Assembly: GCF_018332715.1 (NCBI RefSeq)
Contig: NZ_BOQP01000001.1
Coordinates: 62,001-126,000 of the forward strand
Direction: 5' to 3'
DNA from: Winogradskya consettensis
Lineage (GTDB): Bacteria; Actinomycetota; Actinomycetes; Mycobacteriales; Micromonosporaceae
DNA length: 64,000 nt
Part shown: positions 25,826-34,202 of the stretch, piece after piece
Layout of the letters: every line of letters begins with the position of its first letter
Numbering within the stretch: position 1 is the stretch's first letter
Notes under the pieces: model-generated
Seen by the model: only the letters and a program-made list of their open reading frames with translations
What the model was told of the DNA's origin: nothing
Databases searched by the model: none
Position numbers and translations under genes: made by a program

Positions 25826-26980
25826 GTGCGGATCGGGATCGTCTCGCCGTATTCGTTCGACGTGCCGGGCGGCGTGCAGAACCACATCGTCGACCTCGCC
25901 GAGGCACTGATCGGTCTCGGTCACGAGGTGAGCGTGCTGGCACCCGCCGACGAGGACTCCGAGCTCCCGCCGTACGTCGTCGCGGCCGGTCGCGCGCTGC
26001 CCCTTCCTTACAACGGCTCGGTGGCGCGCATCGCGTTCGGGCCGGTCTCCACCGCCCGGGTGCGCCGCTGGATCGCCCGCGGCAAGTTCGACGTGCTGCA
26101 CGTGCACGAGCCGTTGACGCTGAGCCTGTCCCTGCTCGCCGTCCTCTCGGCCCGGGGCCCGGTGGTCGCCACGTTCCACACCGCGATGACCCGCTCGCGG
26201 GCGCTGTCGGCCGCCCAGGGCCTGCTCCAGCTCGTGATCGAGAAGATCACCGCCCGGATCGCGGTCAGCGAGCTCGCCCGCAAGGTCCAGGTCGAGCATC
26301 TCGGCGGCGGCGCGGTGGAGATCCCCAACGGGGTAGCGGTGGCCAAGTTCGCCGGGGTGCCCGCGCTGCCCGGGTGGCCGGGGGAGGGCGGGACGCTGGG
26401 CTTCCTGGGCCGGTTCACCGAGTCGCGCAAGGGGTTCGAGATCGTGCGTACGGCGTACGTCTCCCTGGCCCGCGAACGCCCCGGCCTGCGGCTGCTGGTC
26501 GCCGGTCCGGGTGACCGGGAGGGCCTCTACGACCAATTCCCGGCGGAGCTGCGCCCCCGGATCGAGTTCCTGGGCCTGGTCAGCGAGGCGGACAAGGCCC
26601 GGATGCTACGCAGCGTCGACATCTACGTGGCGCCCAACACCGGTGGCGAGTCCTTCGGCATGATCCTCACCGAGGCGATGGCAGCCGGCGCGGCGATCGC
26701 CGCCAGCGACCTCGACGCGTTCAAACGGGTGCTCGACGGCGGCCGGGCCGGTGCGCTGTTCCCCACCGGCGACGCGGAGGCGCTCACCGTCCTGCTCGGC
26801 GAGCTGCTCGACGACCCGGCCCGCCGCGCTGAGCTGGCCGCCCGCGCGACGATCGCGGTCCAGGCCTTCGACTGGCCCAGCGTCGCCCAGCGCGTCCTCG
26901 AGGTCTACGCCACCGCGATCGAGGCGACGGATGGGCGCGTCATGGACGAAGAGTGGGCGGAACCACGTCCCGGAGCGTGA
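25826..26980 (+). CDS. pimA: Phosphatidylinositol alpha-mannosyltransferase PimA (GT4)
   Basis: A 384-residue GT-B glycosyltransferase that adds the first mannose from GDP-mannose to phosphatidylinositol. The GTG at 25826 gives the family opening MRIGIVSPYSFDVPGGVQNHI. The C-terminal GT4 motif is present (NTGGESFGMILTEAMAAGAAI, with the E-x7-E glutamates). The donor-site segment reads FLGRFTESRKGFE. It lies eight bases after the acyltransferase gene and completes the phosphatidylinositol mannoside pathway trio. Confidence 0.95.
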   Translation: MRIGIVSPYSFDVPGGVQNHIVDLAEALIGLGHEVSVLAPADEDSELPPYVVAAGRALPLPYNGSVARIAFGPVSTARVRRWIARGKFDVLHVHEPLTLSLSLLAVLSARGPVVATFHTAMTRSRALSAAQGLLQLVIEKITARIAVSELARKVQVEHLGGGAVEIPNGVAVAKFAGVPALPGWPGEGGTLGFLGRFTESRKGFEIVRTAYVSLARERPGLRLLVAGPGDREGLYDQFPAELRPRIEFLGLVSEADKARMLRSVDIYVAPNTGGESFGMILTEAMAAGAAIAASDLDAFKRVLDGGRAGALFPTGDAEALTVLLGELLDDPARRAELAARATIAVQAFDWPSVAQRVLEVYATAIEATDGRVMDEEWAEPRPGA

Positions 26981-27013
26981 CCGTGTGGTGCGTTCAGGCA
27001 CTACGATCCCGGC

Positions 27014-27553
27014 ATGTGGTGGGTAACGGGTGCGGTCGTGGTGGTGGCGCTTCTGGCTACCTACCTCGCCTGGACCGCGCACCGCGTGGAGCGGGTTCAC
27101 GTCCGCGCTCAGTCCGCCTCCCGGGCCCTCGACGCGCATCTGCTGCGCCGGGCGGCAGCCGCGGCGGTGGTCGCCGAGCAGACCGATTCCGTCGAGCTCT
27201 ACGCGGCTGCCCGGCTGGCCCTCGACGCCGATGACGACGAGCGTGAGGCCGCGGAGAACGACCTCACCCGCCAGCTCAAGGCCGCGGCGCTGACCGGTGC
27301 CGACCCGGCCACCCGCACGCTGGTGCAGACCAGCCGGCGGGTCGTGCTGGCCCGCCAGGTGCACACCGACCTGGTCCGGGACGCGCTGACCGCCCGCCGC
27401 CGCCCGCTGGTGCGCATGCTGGGCATGGCCCGTCGCTACGAGCAGCCGCGCTACTTCGAGATGGTCGATCCGACGCTGGTCTCCGTGCCGGCTGTCACCC
27501 AGCGCGCTTCCGCTTCTCCCGCCGAGGCCGGGCTGGCGCTGAAGGCCACCTAG
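27014..27553 (+). CDS. Conserved single-pass membrane protein between pimA and pdxS
   Basis: A 179-residue protein. It has one N-terminal transmembrane helix (about 4-22, [17 protein letters not shown]) and then a charged alpha-helical cytoplasmic domain rich in Arg, Ala and acidic residues ([31 protein letters not shown]). No catalytic motif is seen. A gene of this type occupies the same place in Streptomyces gene order, so it is likely real and conserved, with unknown function. Confidence 0.75.
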   Translation: MWWVTGAVVVVALLATYLAWTAHRVERVHVRAQSASRALDAHLLRRAAAAAVVAEQTDSVELYAAARLALDADDDEREAAENDLTRQLKAAALTGADPATRTLVQTSRRVVLARQVHTDLVRDALTARRRPLVRMLGMARRYEQPRYFEMVDPTLVSVPAVTQRASASPAEAGLALKAT

Positions 27554-27590
27554 GGGTCGATTGGCCATCGGTGCGGGCTGTCTCCCGGCC

Positions 27591-27596
27591 TAAAAT
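27591..27596 (+). promoter_or_regulatory. Possible -10 box of the pdxST operon
   Basis: TAAAAT, striking in this GC-rich context, lies 43 bases before the pdxS GTG and would give a leader of about 37 bases containing the GAGGAG ribosome site. No matching -35 was found at a normal distance. Confidence 0.4.
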
Positions 27597-27639
27597 TCGG
27601 CTGTCTCGCGTTTACATCCCTGTGAGGAGTCGATTCACC

Positions 27640-28536
27640 GTGTCCGAGAGCCGAACCAGCACCGGTACCGCCCGCGTGAAGCGCGGCATGGCCGAGATGC
27701 TCAAGGGCGGTGTGATCATGGATGTGGTCACCCCCGAGCAGGCCAAGATCGCGGAGGACGCGGGCGCCGTCGCCGTCATGGCCCTCGAGCGGGTCCCCGC
27801 CGACATCCGCGCCCAGGGCGGCGTGTCCCGGATGAGCGACCCCGACATGATCGACGGCATCATCGCCACCGTCTCGATCCCGGTCATGGCGAAGGCCCGC
27901 ATCGGTCACTTCGTCGAGGCCCAGGTGCTGCAGTCCCTCGGCGTCGACTACATCGACGAGTCCGAGGTGCTGACCCCGGCCGACTACGCCAACCACATCG
28001 ACAAGTGGGCCTTCACCGCCCCGTTCGTGTGCGGCGCCACCAACCTCGGCGAGGCCCTGCGCCGCATCACCGAGGGCGCGGCCATGATCCGCTCCAAGGG
28101 TGAGGCCGGCACGGGTGACGTCTCCAACGCCACCACCCACATGCGCACCATCCGCGGCGAGATCCGCCGGCTCAGCTCCCTGCCCGAGGACGAGCTCTTC
28201 GTCGCCGCCAAGGAGCTGCAGGCGCCGTACGACCTGGTCAAGGAGGTCGCCGAGGCCGGCAAGCTGCCCGTGGTCATGTTCACCGCCGGCGGTATCGCCA
28301 CCCCCGCCGACGCGGCCATGATGATGCAGCTCGGCGCCGAGGGCGTCTTCGTCGGCTCGGGCATCTTCAAGTCCGGCAACCCGGCCCAGCGCGCCGCGGC
28401 GATCGTCAAGGCCGTCACGTTCCACGACGACCCCGACGTGATCGCCAAGGTCTCCCGGGGCCTGGGCGAGGCCATGGTCGGCATCAACGTCGACGAGATC
28501 CCCCAGCCGCACCGCCTCGCCGAGCGTGGCTGGTGA
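27640..28536 (+). CDS. pdxS: Pyridoxal 5'-phosphate synthase subunit PdxS
   Basis: A 298-residue synthase subunit that makes PLP from ribose 5-phosphate, glyceraldehyde 3-phosphate and ammonia supplied by PdxT. The GTG follows GAGGAG. Signatures include [17 protein letters not shown] (with the sugar-phosphate lysine region), [24 protein letters not shown] and the C-terminal [17 protein letters not shown]. It forms a dodecamer in characterised homologues. It is coupled by GTGA overlap with pdxT. Confidence 0.97.
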   Translation: MSESRTSTGTARVKRGMAEMLKGGVIMDVVTPEQAKIAEDAGAVAVMALERVPADIRAQGGVSRMSDPDMIDGIIATVSIPVMAKARIGHFVEAQVLQSLGVDYIDESEVLTPADYANHIDKWAFTAPFVCGATNLGEALRRITEGAAMIRSKGEAGTGDVSNATTHMRTIRGEIRRLSSLPEDELFVAAKELQAPYDLVKEVAEAGKLPVVMFTAGGIATPADAAMMMQLGAEGVFVGSGIFKSGNPAQRAAAIVKAVTFHDDPDVIAKVSRGLGEAMVGINVDEIPQPHRLAERGW

Positions 28537-29138
28537 ACATTGGCGTCCTCGCCCTGCAGGGTGACGTCCGTGAGCACCTGGCGGCGCTGGCCGGGAGCGA
28601 CGTCCTGGCCCGGCCGGTCCGCCGCCCTTCGGAGCTCGACGACGTCGACGCGCTGGTAATCCCCGGTGGCGAGTCGACCACCATGAGCAACCTCGCCATC
28701 ACGTTCGGCCTGCTCGACCCGATCCGCAAGCGCATCGCCGACGGCATGCCCGTCTACGGCTCCTGCGCCGGCATGATCATGCTCGCCACCACGGTCCTCG
28801 ACGGCCGCCCCGACCAGGAATCCTTCGCCGGCATCGACATGACCGTGCGCCGCAACGCGTTCGGCCGGCAGATCGACTCCTTCGAGGCCCCCGTCCGCAT
28901 CGAGGACGTCGAGGGCGACGATTTTCACGCCGTCTTCATCCGCGCGCCATGGGTCGAACACACCGGCCCCGGCGTCCGGGTGCTGGGCCGCGTAACCGAA
29001 GGACCCGCCGCCGGTAGGATTGTCGCCGTTCGGCAGGGGAACCTGCTCGCCACGGCATTCCACCCGGAGCTGACCGGAGATCTCCGCGTTCACCGGTACT
29101 TCGTCGAGCTGGTCCGCCAGGCCCAAGACGCACGGTAG
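28533..29138 (+). CDS. pdxT: Pyridoxal 5'-phosphate synthase glutaminase subunit PdxT
   Basis: A 201-residue class I glutaminase that hydrolyses glutamine and channels ammonia to PdxS. The nucleophile Cys lies in VYGSCAGMI, the oxyanion/recognition region in [11 protein letters not shown], and the His-Glu pair in ATAFHPELT. The GTG start overlaps the pdxS stop. The length is normal. Confidence 0.97.
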   Translation: MNIGVLALQGDVREHLAALAGSDVLARPVRRPSELDDVDALVIPGGESTTMSNLAITFGLLDPIRKRIADGMPVYGSCAGMIMLATTVLDGRPDQESFAGIDMTVRRNAFGRQIDSFEAPVRIEDVEGDDFHAVFIRAPWVEHTGPGVRVLGRVTEGPAAGRIVAVRQGNLLATAFHPELTGDLRVHRYFVELVRQAQDAR

Positions 29139-29156
29139 CGATTCACGGAGGTTTGC

Positions 29157-29909
29157 ATGTCCGGCCACTCCAAATGGGCGACGACCAAGCACAAGAAGGC
29201 GGTCGTCGACGCCAAGCGCGGCAAGATGTTCGCCAAGCTGATCAAGAACATCGAGGTCGCGGCGCGCACCGGCGGCGGCGACCCGGCCGGCAACCCCACC
29301 CTCTTCGACGCCATCCAGAAGGCCAAGAAGAGCTCGGTCCCCAACAACAACATCGACAACGCGGTCAAGCGCGGCTCCGGCCTCGAAGCCGGCGGCGCCG
29401 ACTGGCAGACGATCATGTACGAGGGCTACGGCCCCAACGGCGTCGCCCTGCTCATCGAATGCCTCACCGACAACCGCAACCGCGCCGCCACCGAGGTCCG
29501 CACGGCCCTGACCCGCAACGGCGGCACCTTCGCCGACGCGGGCTCGGTCTCCTACCTCTTCAACCGCAAGGGCGTCATCCTCGTCCCCAAGGGCACCCTC
29601 ACCGAGGACGACCTCATGATGGCCGCCCTCGAAGCCGGCGCCGACGAGATCAACGACCTCGGCGACACCTTCGAGATCGTCAGCGAACCCACCGACCTGG
29701 TCGCGGTCCGCACCGCCCTGGTGGACGCCGGCATCGACTACGACTCCGCCGAATCCTCCCTCATCCCCACGATGACGGTCCCGGTCGACGAGGAAGCCGC
29801 CCGCAAGGTCCTCAAACTCATCGACGTCCTCGAGGACTCCGACGACGTCCAGAACATCTACGCCAACTTCGACATCCCGGACGACGTCCTGGCAGCTCTT
29901 GACGAGTGA
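29157..29909 (+). CDS. yebC: YebC/PmpR-family protein
   Basis: A 250-residue protein with the family opening [25 protein letters not shown] and the internal [19 protein letters not shown] motif. The three-domain length is normal. Family members are annotated as transcription regulators (PmpR) and have more recently been reported to help ribosomes through difficult sequences such as proline runs. In many actinobacteria it lies directly before ruvC; here a Uma2 gene and a membrane protein gene intervene. Confidence 0.95.
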   Translation: MSGHSKWATTKHKKAVVDAKRGKMFAKLIKNIEVAARTGGGDPAGNPTLFDAIQKAKKSSVPNNNIDNAVKRGSGLEAGGADWQTIMYEGYGPNGVALLIECLTDNRNRAATEVRTALTRNGGTFADAGSVSYLFNRKGVILVPKGTLTEDDLMMAALEAGADEINDLGDTFEIVSEPTDLVAVRTALVDAGIDYDSAESSLIPTMTVPVDEEAARKVLKLIDVLEDSDDVQNIYANFDIPDDVLAALDE

Positions 29910-29940
29910 CATGTTGACGCATGACGAGTAGGGTGAGGAG

Positions 29941-30492
29941 ATGCTTGCCGTTATGGGCTTGAATTTACCCCCGATCGAGGAACTCGATGTCGAGGATCTC
30001 CTTACCCTGCCCAAGGGCTATCGCTATGAGCTGCACGAGGGAAACCTCGTCATCATGACGCCGTCGACCTACTGGCATAAGGTCATGGTGCGACGGTTCG
30101 TGCAAATGCTTCTTGCCACCGGCGCCGAGGCTTTGCAGGATCCGGGCATCCGTAGTAATCGTCCGCGCGACAACCGCTTGCCTGACTTCGGTGTCATCGA
30201 CGCCCTACCTCAAGACTTTGACGAGATCTCGAACCTGCCTGGGTCGGCGTTTCTTTTGGTGGGTGAGGTTGTGTCAGAGAATTCGCTCAACGGCGAATAC
30301 ACCGACAAGATGGCCTGGTATGCCGAGTGGGGCATCCCGGAGTACTGGATCGTCGAGCGCACCTCTGATCGTGCGAAGCATGACGCTCTCGTTCATATCC
30401 ATGTCCTGTCGTCCTCTGGCGGCAAGGCTGCTTACGTGTGTGAGCGCAGCCTGCTCCTCTCCGATCTGGAGACGGAGTATCAGGCTCGGTAG
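29941..30492 (+). CDS. Uma2-family (DUF820) putative endonuclease
   Basis: A 183-residue protein of the restriction-endonuclease-like fold. Family features are YELHEGNLVIMTPS, the Asp in LPDFGVID, the Glu in VGEVVSENS and KMAWYAEWGIPEYWIV. These are candidate active-site residues, but no biochemical role is firm; such genes are abundant and patchy in actinobacteria and cyanobacteria. The start may be 29941 or the ATG at 29953. Codons such as TTA and TTG, and visibly lower GC, make it unlike its neighbours, suggesting later insertion between yebC and ruvC. Confidence 0.8.
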   Translation: MLAVMGLNLPPIEELDVEDLLTLPKGYRYELHEGNLVIMTPSTYWHKVMVRRFVQMLLATGAEALQDPGIRSNRPRDNRLPDFGVIDALPQDFDEISNLPGSAFLLVGEVVSENSLNGEYTDKMAWYAEWGIPEYWIVERTSDRAKHDALVHIHVLSSSGGKAAYVCERSLLLSDLETEYQAR

Positions 30493-30507
30493 TTGATGCT
30501 GTGACAA

Positions 30508-30534
30508 AGGGGCTGAGCGTGCTGCTCAGCCCCT
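30508..30534 (+). terminator. Hairpin terminator after the Uma2 gene
   Basis: A perfect 11-bp stem (AGGGGCTGAGC with GCTCAGCCCCT) and a GTGCT loop. No T-run follows, so termination strength is uncertain. Confidence 0.6.
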
Positions 30535-30603
30535 CGAGCAGGAGCGTGACAAGCGTCGTGCCGCGCGTCTGCGGCTCGAGCAGATGTATGACAGGGGGAG
30601 CGT

Positions 30604-31131
30604 TCAGTTGCCCGCCGAGGCCTGAGTGAAGAACTGGACCATGGCGATGAAGACCAGCAGGCTGGTGGCGGCTACTCGGGCGTAGCGGCGCCAGATGAAG
30701 TGGCGGTAGGCGTGGAGCCAGGCGATTTCTGCTTCTGCGACGACGCCCAGCTCTTCGCGTACGGTGCTGGGGATCAAAAGCGCGAGCCGCTGTGCCACCG
30801 AGACCCCGGCAACGGTTTTGTATGTGCGCTGATGGGCCCTGACCTCGACCGGGTAGAGCTGTTCCTCGCGCCAGTGTCTGGTCCGTATGGCCAGGCGGCG
30901 CTGGAGGTAGTCGACCCGGGCGTCGCGGCCCTGGAGGCGGGATTTCCAGTGCAGCCGGCGCCAGTGGCCGGCCAGGTCCGTGAGGGTGTCCACGGTCAGC
31001 GAGCGAGCGGCCGTGTGGTCCCCGCCCGTGAGCCGGACCGCTTGGAGTTCGAGCAGGTCGAGGCGGGCTGCCACGAACTCTCTGTAGTCCGGTGGCGGCT
31101 CGTCGTTCATCGGTGGGAACAGATAGGCCAC
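30604..31131 (-). CDS. Membrane-anchored protein with a degenerate sigma region 2-like domain
   Basis: About 175 residues from the GTG at 31131 (or 168 from the ATG at 31110). Its N-terminal half, [22 protein letters not shown] then [13 protein letters not shown], aligns position by position with region 2 of the SigE-family sigma factors at 14.9-16.8 kb (EEFAAARLPALLRYAMLLSGD, then LVKWERI), but the core residues have diverged. A clear region 4 is absent; a C-terminal transmembrane helix (about 152-168, [16 protein letters not shown]) takes its place. It may be a tethered regulator or a sigma relative lost to another role. It is divergent from ruvC. Confidence 0.6.
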   Translation of the reverse strand: MAYLFPPMNDEPPPDYREFVAARLDLLELQAVRLTGGDHTAARSLTVDTLTDLAGHWRRLHWKSRLQGRDARVDYLQRRLAIRTRHWREEQLYPVEVRAHQRTYKTVAGVSVAQRLALLIPSTVREELGVVAEAEIAWLHAYRHFIWRRYARVAATSLLVFIAMVQFFTQASAGN

Positions 31132-31251
31132 GTCTTCCAGGGTTATGTGAGGCCGGTCACAACGCAAGCTTCTGTCCGGTGTGTGTCGGCTGCTGGTGTG
31201 CGGGGGCGGCGTAATAGGGTGTCGAACACACGTCCGATCGAAGGGGGCAAT

Positions 31252-31797
31252 GTGCGGGTGCTCGGCATCGACCCCGGTCTGACCCGGTGCGGGGTCGGGG
31301 TGGTCGAGGGGCAGCCGGGGCGGCCCTGCAAGCTGATCGGCTACTACGTCGTCTACACCGAGCCCGATGAGGACATCGCGCTGCGGCTGTTGCATCTCGA
31401 CAAGTCGCTCGGGGAGCTCGTCGCGGAGCACAAGCCGGACAGCGTCGCTGTTGAGCGGGTGTTCAGCCAGCACAACACGCAGACGATCACCGGCACCGCG
31501 CAGGCCAGTGGGATCGGCATTCTGGCGGGGGCGCGGGCCGGGTTGCCCGTGCAGACCTACACGCCCAGTGAGGTGAAGGCCGCCGTCACCGGGTCCGGCA
31601 CGGCGGGCAAGGCCCAGGTGACCAGCATGGTCACCCGGCTGCTCAGCCTGGACGGCCCGCCCCGCCCCGCGGACGCCGCCGACGCGCTGGCTATCGCCAT
31701 CTGCCACATCTGGCGTGGTGGGACCCGCAGCCTTCTGCAGGCAGCCGCGGTCAAAGCCGCTACCGTTCGCAAACCGCGCAGGACAGGAGCCCGTTGA
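31252..31797 (+). CDS. ruvC: Holliday junction endonuclease RuvC
   Basis: A 181-residue RNase H-fold resolvase. The GTG at 31252 gives [14 protein letters not shown]. Catalytic acidic residues are visible in GIDPG, VAVERVF and the C-terminal [14 protein letters not shown]. It cuts four-way junctions symmetrically after branch migration by RuvAB. Its stop overlaps the ruvA start by one base (TGATG). Confidence 0.97.
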   Translation: MRVLGIDPGLTRCGVGVVEGQPGRPCKLIGYYVVYTEPDEDIALRLLHLDKSLGELVAEHKPDSVAVERVFSQHNTQTITGTAQASGIGILAGARAGLPVQTYTPSEVKAAVTGSGTAGKAQVTSMVTRLLSLDGPPRPADAADALAIAICHIWRGGTRSLLQAAAVKAATVRKPRRTGAR

Positions 31798-32402
31798 TGA
31801 TCGCCAGCGTGCGTGGCGTTGTCGCCGCGATCTCCCCGGACAGTGTGGTGATCGAGGTCGGCGGGGTCGGGCTGTCGATGCACTGCGCGCCCGGGACGCT
31901 CGCCTCGCTGAAGGCCGGCACCGAGGCGCGGCTCGCGACCAGTCTCGTCGTCCGGGAGGACTCGCTGACCCTCTACGGGTTCGCCGACGACGAGGAGAAG
32001 CAGCTGTTCGAGCTGCTGCAGACCGCGAGTGGGGTCGGGCCGCGGCTGGCCCAGGCCGTGCTCGCCGTCCACCAGCCCGAGGCGATCCGGCGCGCGATCT
32101 CCTCCGGGGACCTCACCGCGCTGACCCGGGTGCCGGGCATCGGCAAGAAGGGCGCCGAGCGGCTGGTCCTGGAGCTGCGGGACAAGATCGGTGCCGTCTC
32201 CACCGGTGCCGACGGGGTGGCCGGGTCGCTCAGCGGTGGCTGGCAGGAGCAGGTGCGCCAGGGTGTCATCGCGCTCGGCTGGTCCACACAACAGGCCGAC
32301 CAGGCCGTCGTCGCCGTCGCGGAGTCGCTCGACGGCGGTGAGACACCGCCGGTCCCGATCCTGCTGCGGCAGGCGATCCGGCTGCTGGGTCGCGCGCGAT
32401 GA
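31797..32402 (+). CDS. ruvA: Holliday junction branch migration protein RuvA
   Basis: A 201-residue junction-binding protein. Its OB-fold start is [21 protein letters not shown], two helix-hairpin-helix motifs follow ([16 protein letters not shown] and [16 protein letters not shown]), and a C-terminal domain contacts RuvB. The ATG at 31797 is taken over the TTG three bases earlier because of the GGAG spacing. It overlaps ruvB by ATGA. Confidence 0.97.
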   Translation: MIASVRGVVAAISPDSVVIEVGGVGLSMHCAPGTLASLKAGTEARLATSLVVREDSLTLYGFADDEEKQLFELLQTASGVGPRLAQAVLAVHQPEAIRRAISSGDLTALTRVPGIGKKGAERLVLELRDKIGAVSTGADGVAGSLSGGWQEQVRQGVIALGWSTQQADQAVVAVAESLDGGETPPVPILLRQAIRLLGRAR

Positions 32403-33457
32403 CCGACGAGGTCGTCTCCCCGTTCGCCGAGGACGAGGATCTCGACGCGGAGGCCAGTGTCCGGCCGCGTCGCCTGGCGGACTTCATCGCGCAGCATCGC
32501 GTACGCGATCAGCTTGATCTTCTTCTCAGGGGCGCGATGGGCCGGGGCACCCCGCCCGACCACATCCTGCTCTCCGGCCCTCCCGGCCTCGGCAAGACGA
32601 CCCTGGCGAACATCGTGGCGGCGGAGCTGGGGACCGCGATCCGGACCACGAGCGGGCCGGTCATCGAGCGCTCGGGTGACCTCGCGGCGATCCTGACCAG
32701 CCTGGCCGAGGGCGACGTCCTGTTCATCGACGAGATCCACCGCATCGCGAAGCCCGCCGAGGAGCTGCTCTACAGCGCGATGGAGGACTTCCGGGTCGAC
32801 GTGGTGGTCGGCAAGGGGCCCGGCGCGACCGCGATCCCGCTCGACGTGGAGCCGTTCACGCTGGTCGGGGCGACCACCCGGGCCGGATTGCTCTCCGGCC
32901 CGATGCGGGACCGGTTCGGGTTCGTGGCGCATCTCGACTTCTACTCGCCGGCCGACCTCGACTCGCTGCTGCACCGCTCGGCGCGCATCCTCGGCGTGCC
33001 GATCACGGCCGAGGGCGCCGCTGAGGTCGCCGGCCGGTCGCGGGGCACACCGCGTATTGCCAACCGGCTGCTGCGCCGGGTGCGTGACTACGCGGAGGTG
33101 CGCGGCGACGGGGTGGTCGACCACGACACCGCCAAGGCCGCGCTCAAGGTCTACGACGTCGACCAGCTGGGCCTCGACCGGCTCGACCGGGCCGTGCTGC
33201 GGGCGCTCATCGAGTCGTTCCGGGGCGGGCCGGTGGGTCTTTCCACGCTGGCCGTCGCGGTGGGGGAGCAGTCCGACACCGTCGAGGAGGTGTGCGAGCC
33301 GTTCCTCGTGCGGGCGGGGCTGCTGGCGCGTACGCCCCGGGGCCGGGTGGCCACGGATGCGGGCTGGCTGCACCTCGGCAAGACGCCGCCGGAGGGCCGG
33401 GGCATCGCCGCTCAGCTACCCGACCTGTTCACGCGTGCGGAAAATACCTCTCCGTAA
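32399..33457 (+). CDS. ruvB: Holliday junction ATPase RuvB
   Basis: A 352-residue AAA+ motor for branch migration. Walker A is GPPGLGKTT, Walker B is LFIDEIHR, sensor 1 is VGATTRAG, the arginine finger region is GPMRDRFG, and sensor 2 is [13 protein letters not shown]-terminal winged helix follows. The length is normal. It is the last gene of ruvCAB. Confidence 0.97.
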   Translation: MTDEVVSPFAEDEDLDAEASVRPRRLADFIAQHRVRDQLDLLLRGAMGRGTPPDHILLSGPPGLGKTTLANIVAAELGTAIRTTSGPVIERSGDLAAILTSLAEGDVLFIDEIHRIAKPAEELLYSAMEDFRVDVVVGKGPGATAIPLDVEPFTLVGATTRAGLLSGPMRDRFGFVAHLDFYSPADLDSLLHRSARILGVPITAEGAAEVAGRSRGTPRIANRLLRRVRDYAEVRGDGVVDHDTAKAALKVYDVDQLGLDRLDRAVLRALIESFRGGPVGLSTLAVAVGEQSDTVEEVCEPFLVRAGLLARTPRGRVATDAGWLHLGKTPPEGRGIAAQLPDLFTRAENTSP

Positions 33458-33563
33458 TGTGAACGTGACGTGTGCCGCGCCCCGACTTCCCAGATTCAGG
33501 GATTAGACTCGCCGCGCCGTGCGCCTTCAGCCGCGGTGAAGGCCCCACGGAAGGTTTCACTTC

Positions 33564-33974
33564 GTGTTCTCAGTAGTAGCAGCAGCGGAGGGCGGCGGCG
33601 GTAGCTTCGCGCCCCTGCTCCTTATCGTCCTGCTCTTCGGCGTCATGTACTTCATGATGATCCGCCCGCAGCAGAAGCGTCGCCGCGAGGCGCAGTCCAT
33701 GCAGTCGACGCTGGGTCCCGGCGACGAGATCGTGACCATCGGCGGCCTGCACGCCACGGTCGTCGAGGTCGGCGATGACGTCGTGACCGTCGAGATCTAC
33801 CCCGGCGTCAACGCCCGCTACGCCCGTCCGGCGATCGCCCGGGTGGTGAAGCAGGAGTCGGCCGTGGCCGAGGAGCCCGTTGCCGAGGAGACCGTGGCCG
33901 AGGAGTCCGTCGTCCCCGTCGACGACGAGCCGATCCAGAGCCCGGTCGTCGAGACGCGCAAGTCCAAGGACTGA
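33564..33974 (+). CDS. yajC: Preprotein translocase accessory subunit YajC
   Basis: A 136-residue single-pass membrane protein. The helix at about 15-33 (APLLLIVLLFGVMYFMMI) runs into the family motif RPQQKRRREAQ, then a small beta domain (GDEIVTIGGLHATVVEV) and an acidic Glu/Val-rich tail with EEPVAEE-type repeats. It joins SecDF in the translocase complex. The GTG at 33564 follows AAGG. A TAGACT box at 33504-33509 could be its -10. Confidence 0.95.
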   Translation: MFSVVAAAEGGGGSFAPLLLIVLLFGVMYFMMIRPQQKRRREAQSMQSTLGPGDEIVTIGGLHATVVEVGDDVVTVEIYPGVNARYARPAIARVVKQESAVAEEPVAEETVAEESVVPVDDEPIQSPVVETRKSKD

Positions 33975-33987
33975 TCCGTTTCGTTGC

Positions 33988-34009
33988 GGCCCGCCGGTCC
34001 CGGCGGGCC
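33988..34009 (+). terminator. GC-rich hairpin between yajC and secD
   Basis: A 9-bp perfect stem (GGCCCGCCG with CGGCGGGCC) and a GTCC loop, 13 bases after the yajC stop, with no T-run. It may attenuate or stabilise the transcript rather than end it. Confidence 0.45.
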
Positions 34010-34202
34010 ACGGCGTTGCCTGTTCGAGACGTACGCTACGGGCCGCGGGCGGGAAAGCTCCCCAAGCGGCCCATTGTTGTGAATAATCGTCGCCGGGCAA
34101 AACGGCCGGAACTTCGCGTCCGGTCCGACACCGCCTGCCTTCCCCGATCCCCACCTGCCGCCGCGCTCCCGCGGCAGCCCCAGCACGAGGAGTTCGAAAG
34201 AC

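Noticed and set aside
27984..30014. A 676-codon minus-strand frame opposite pdxS, pdxT and yebC
   Set aside because: All three plus-strand genes are unmistakable and tightly coupled; the antisense product has no known domain.
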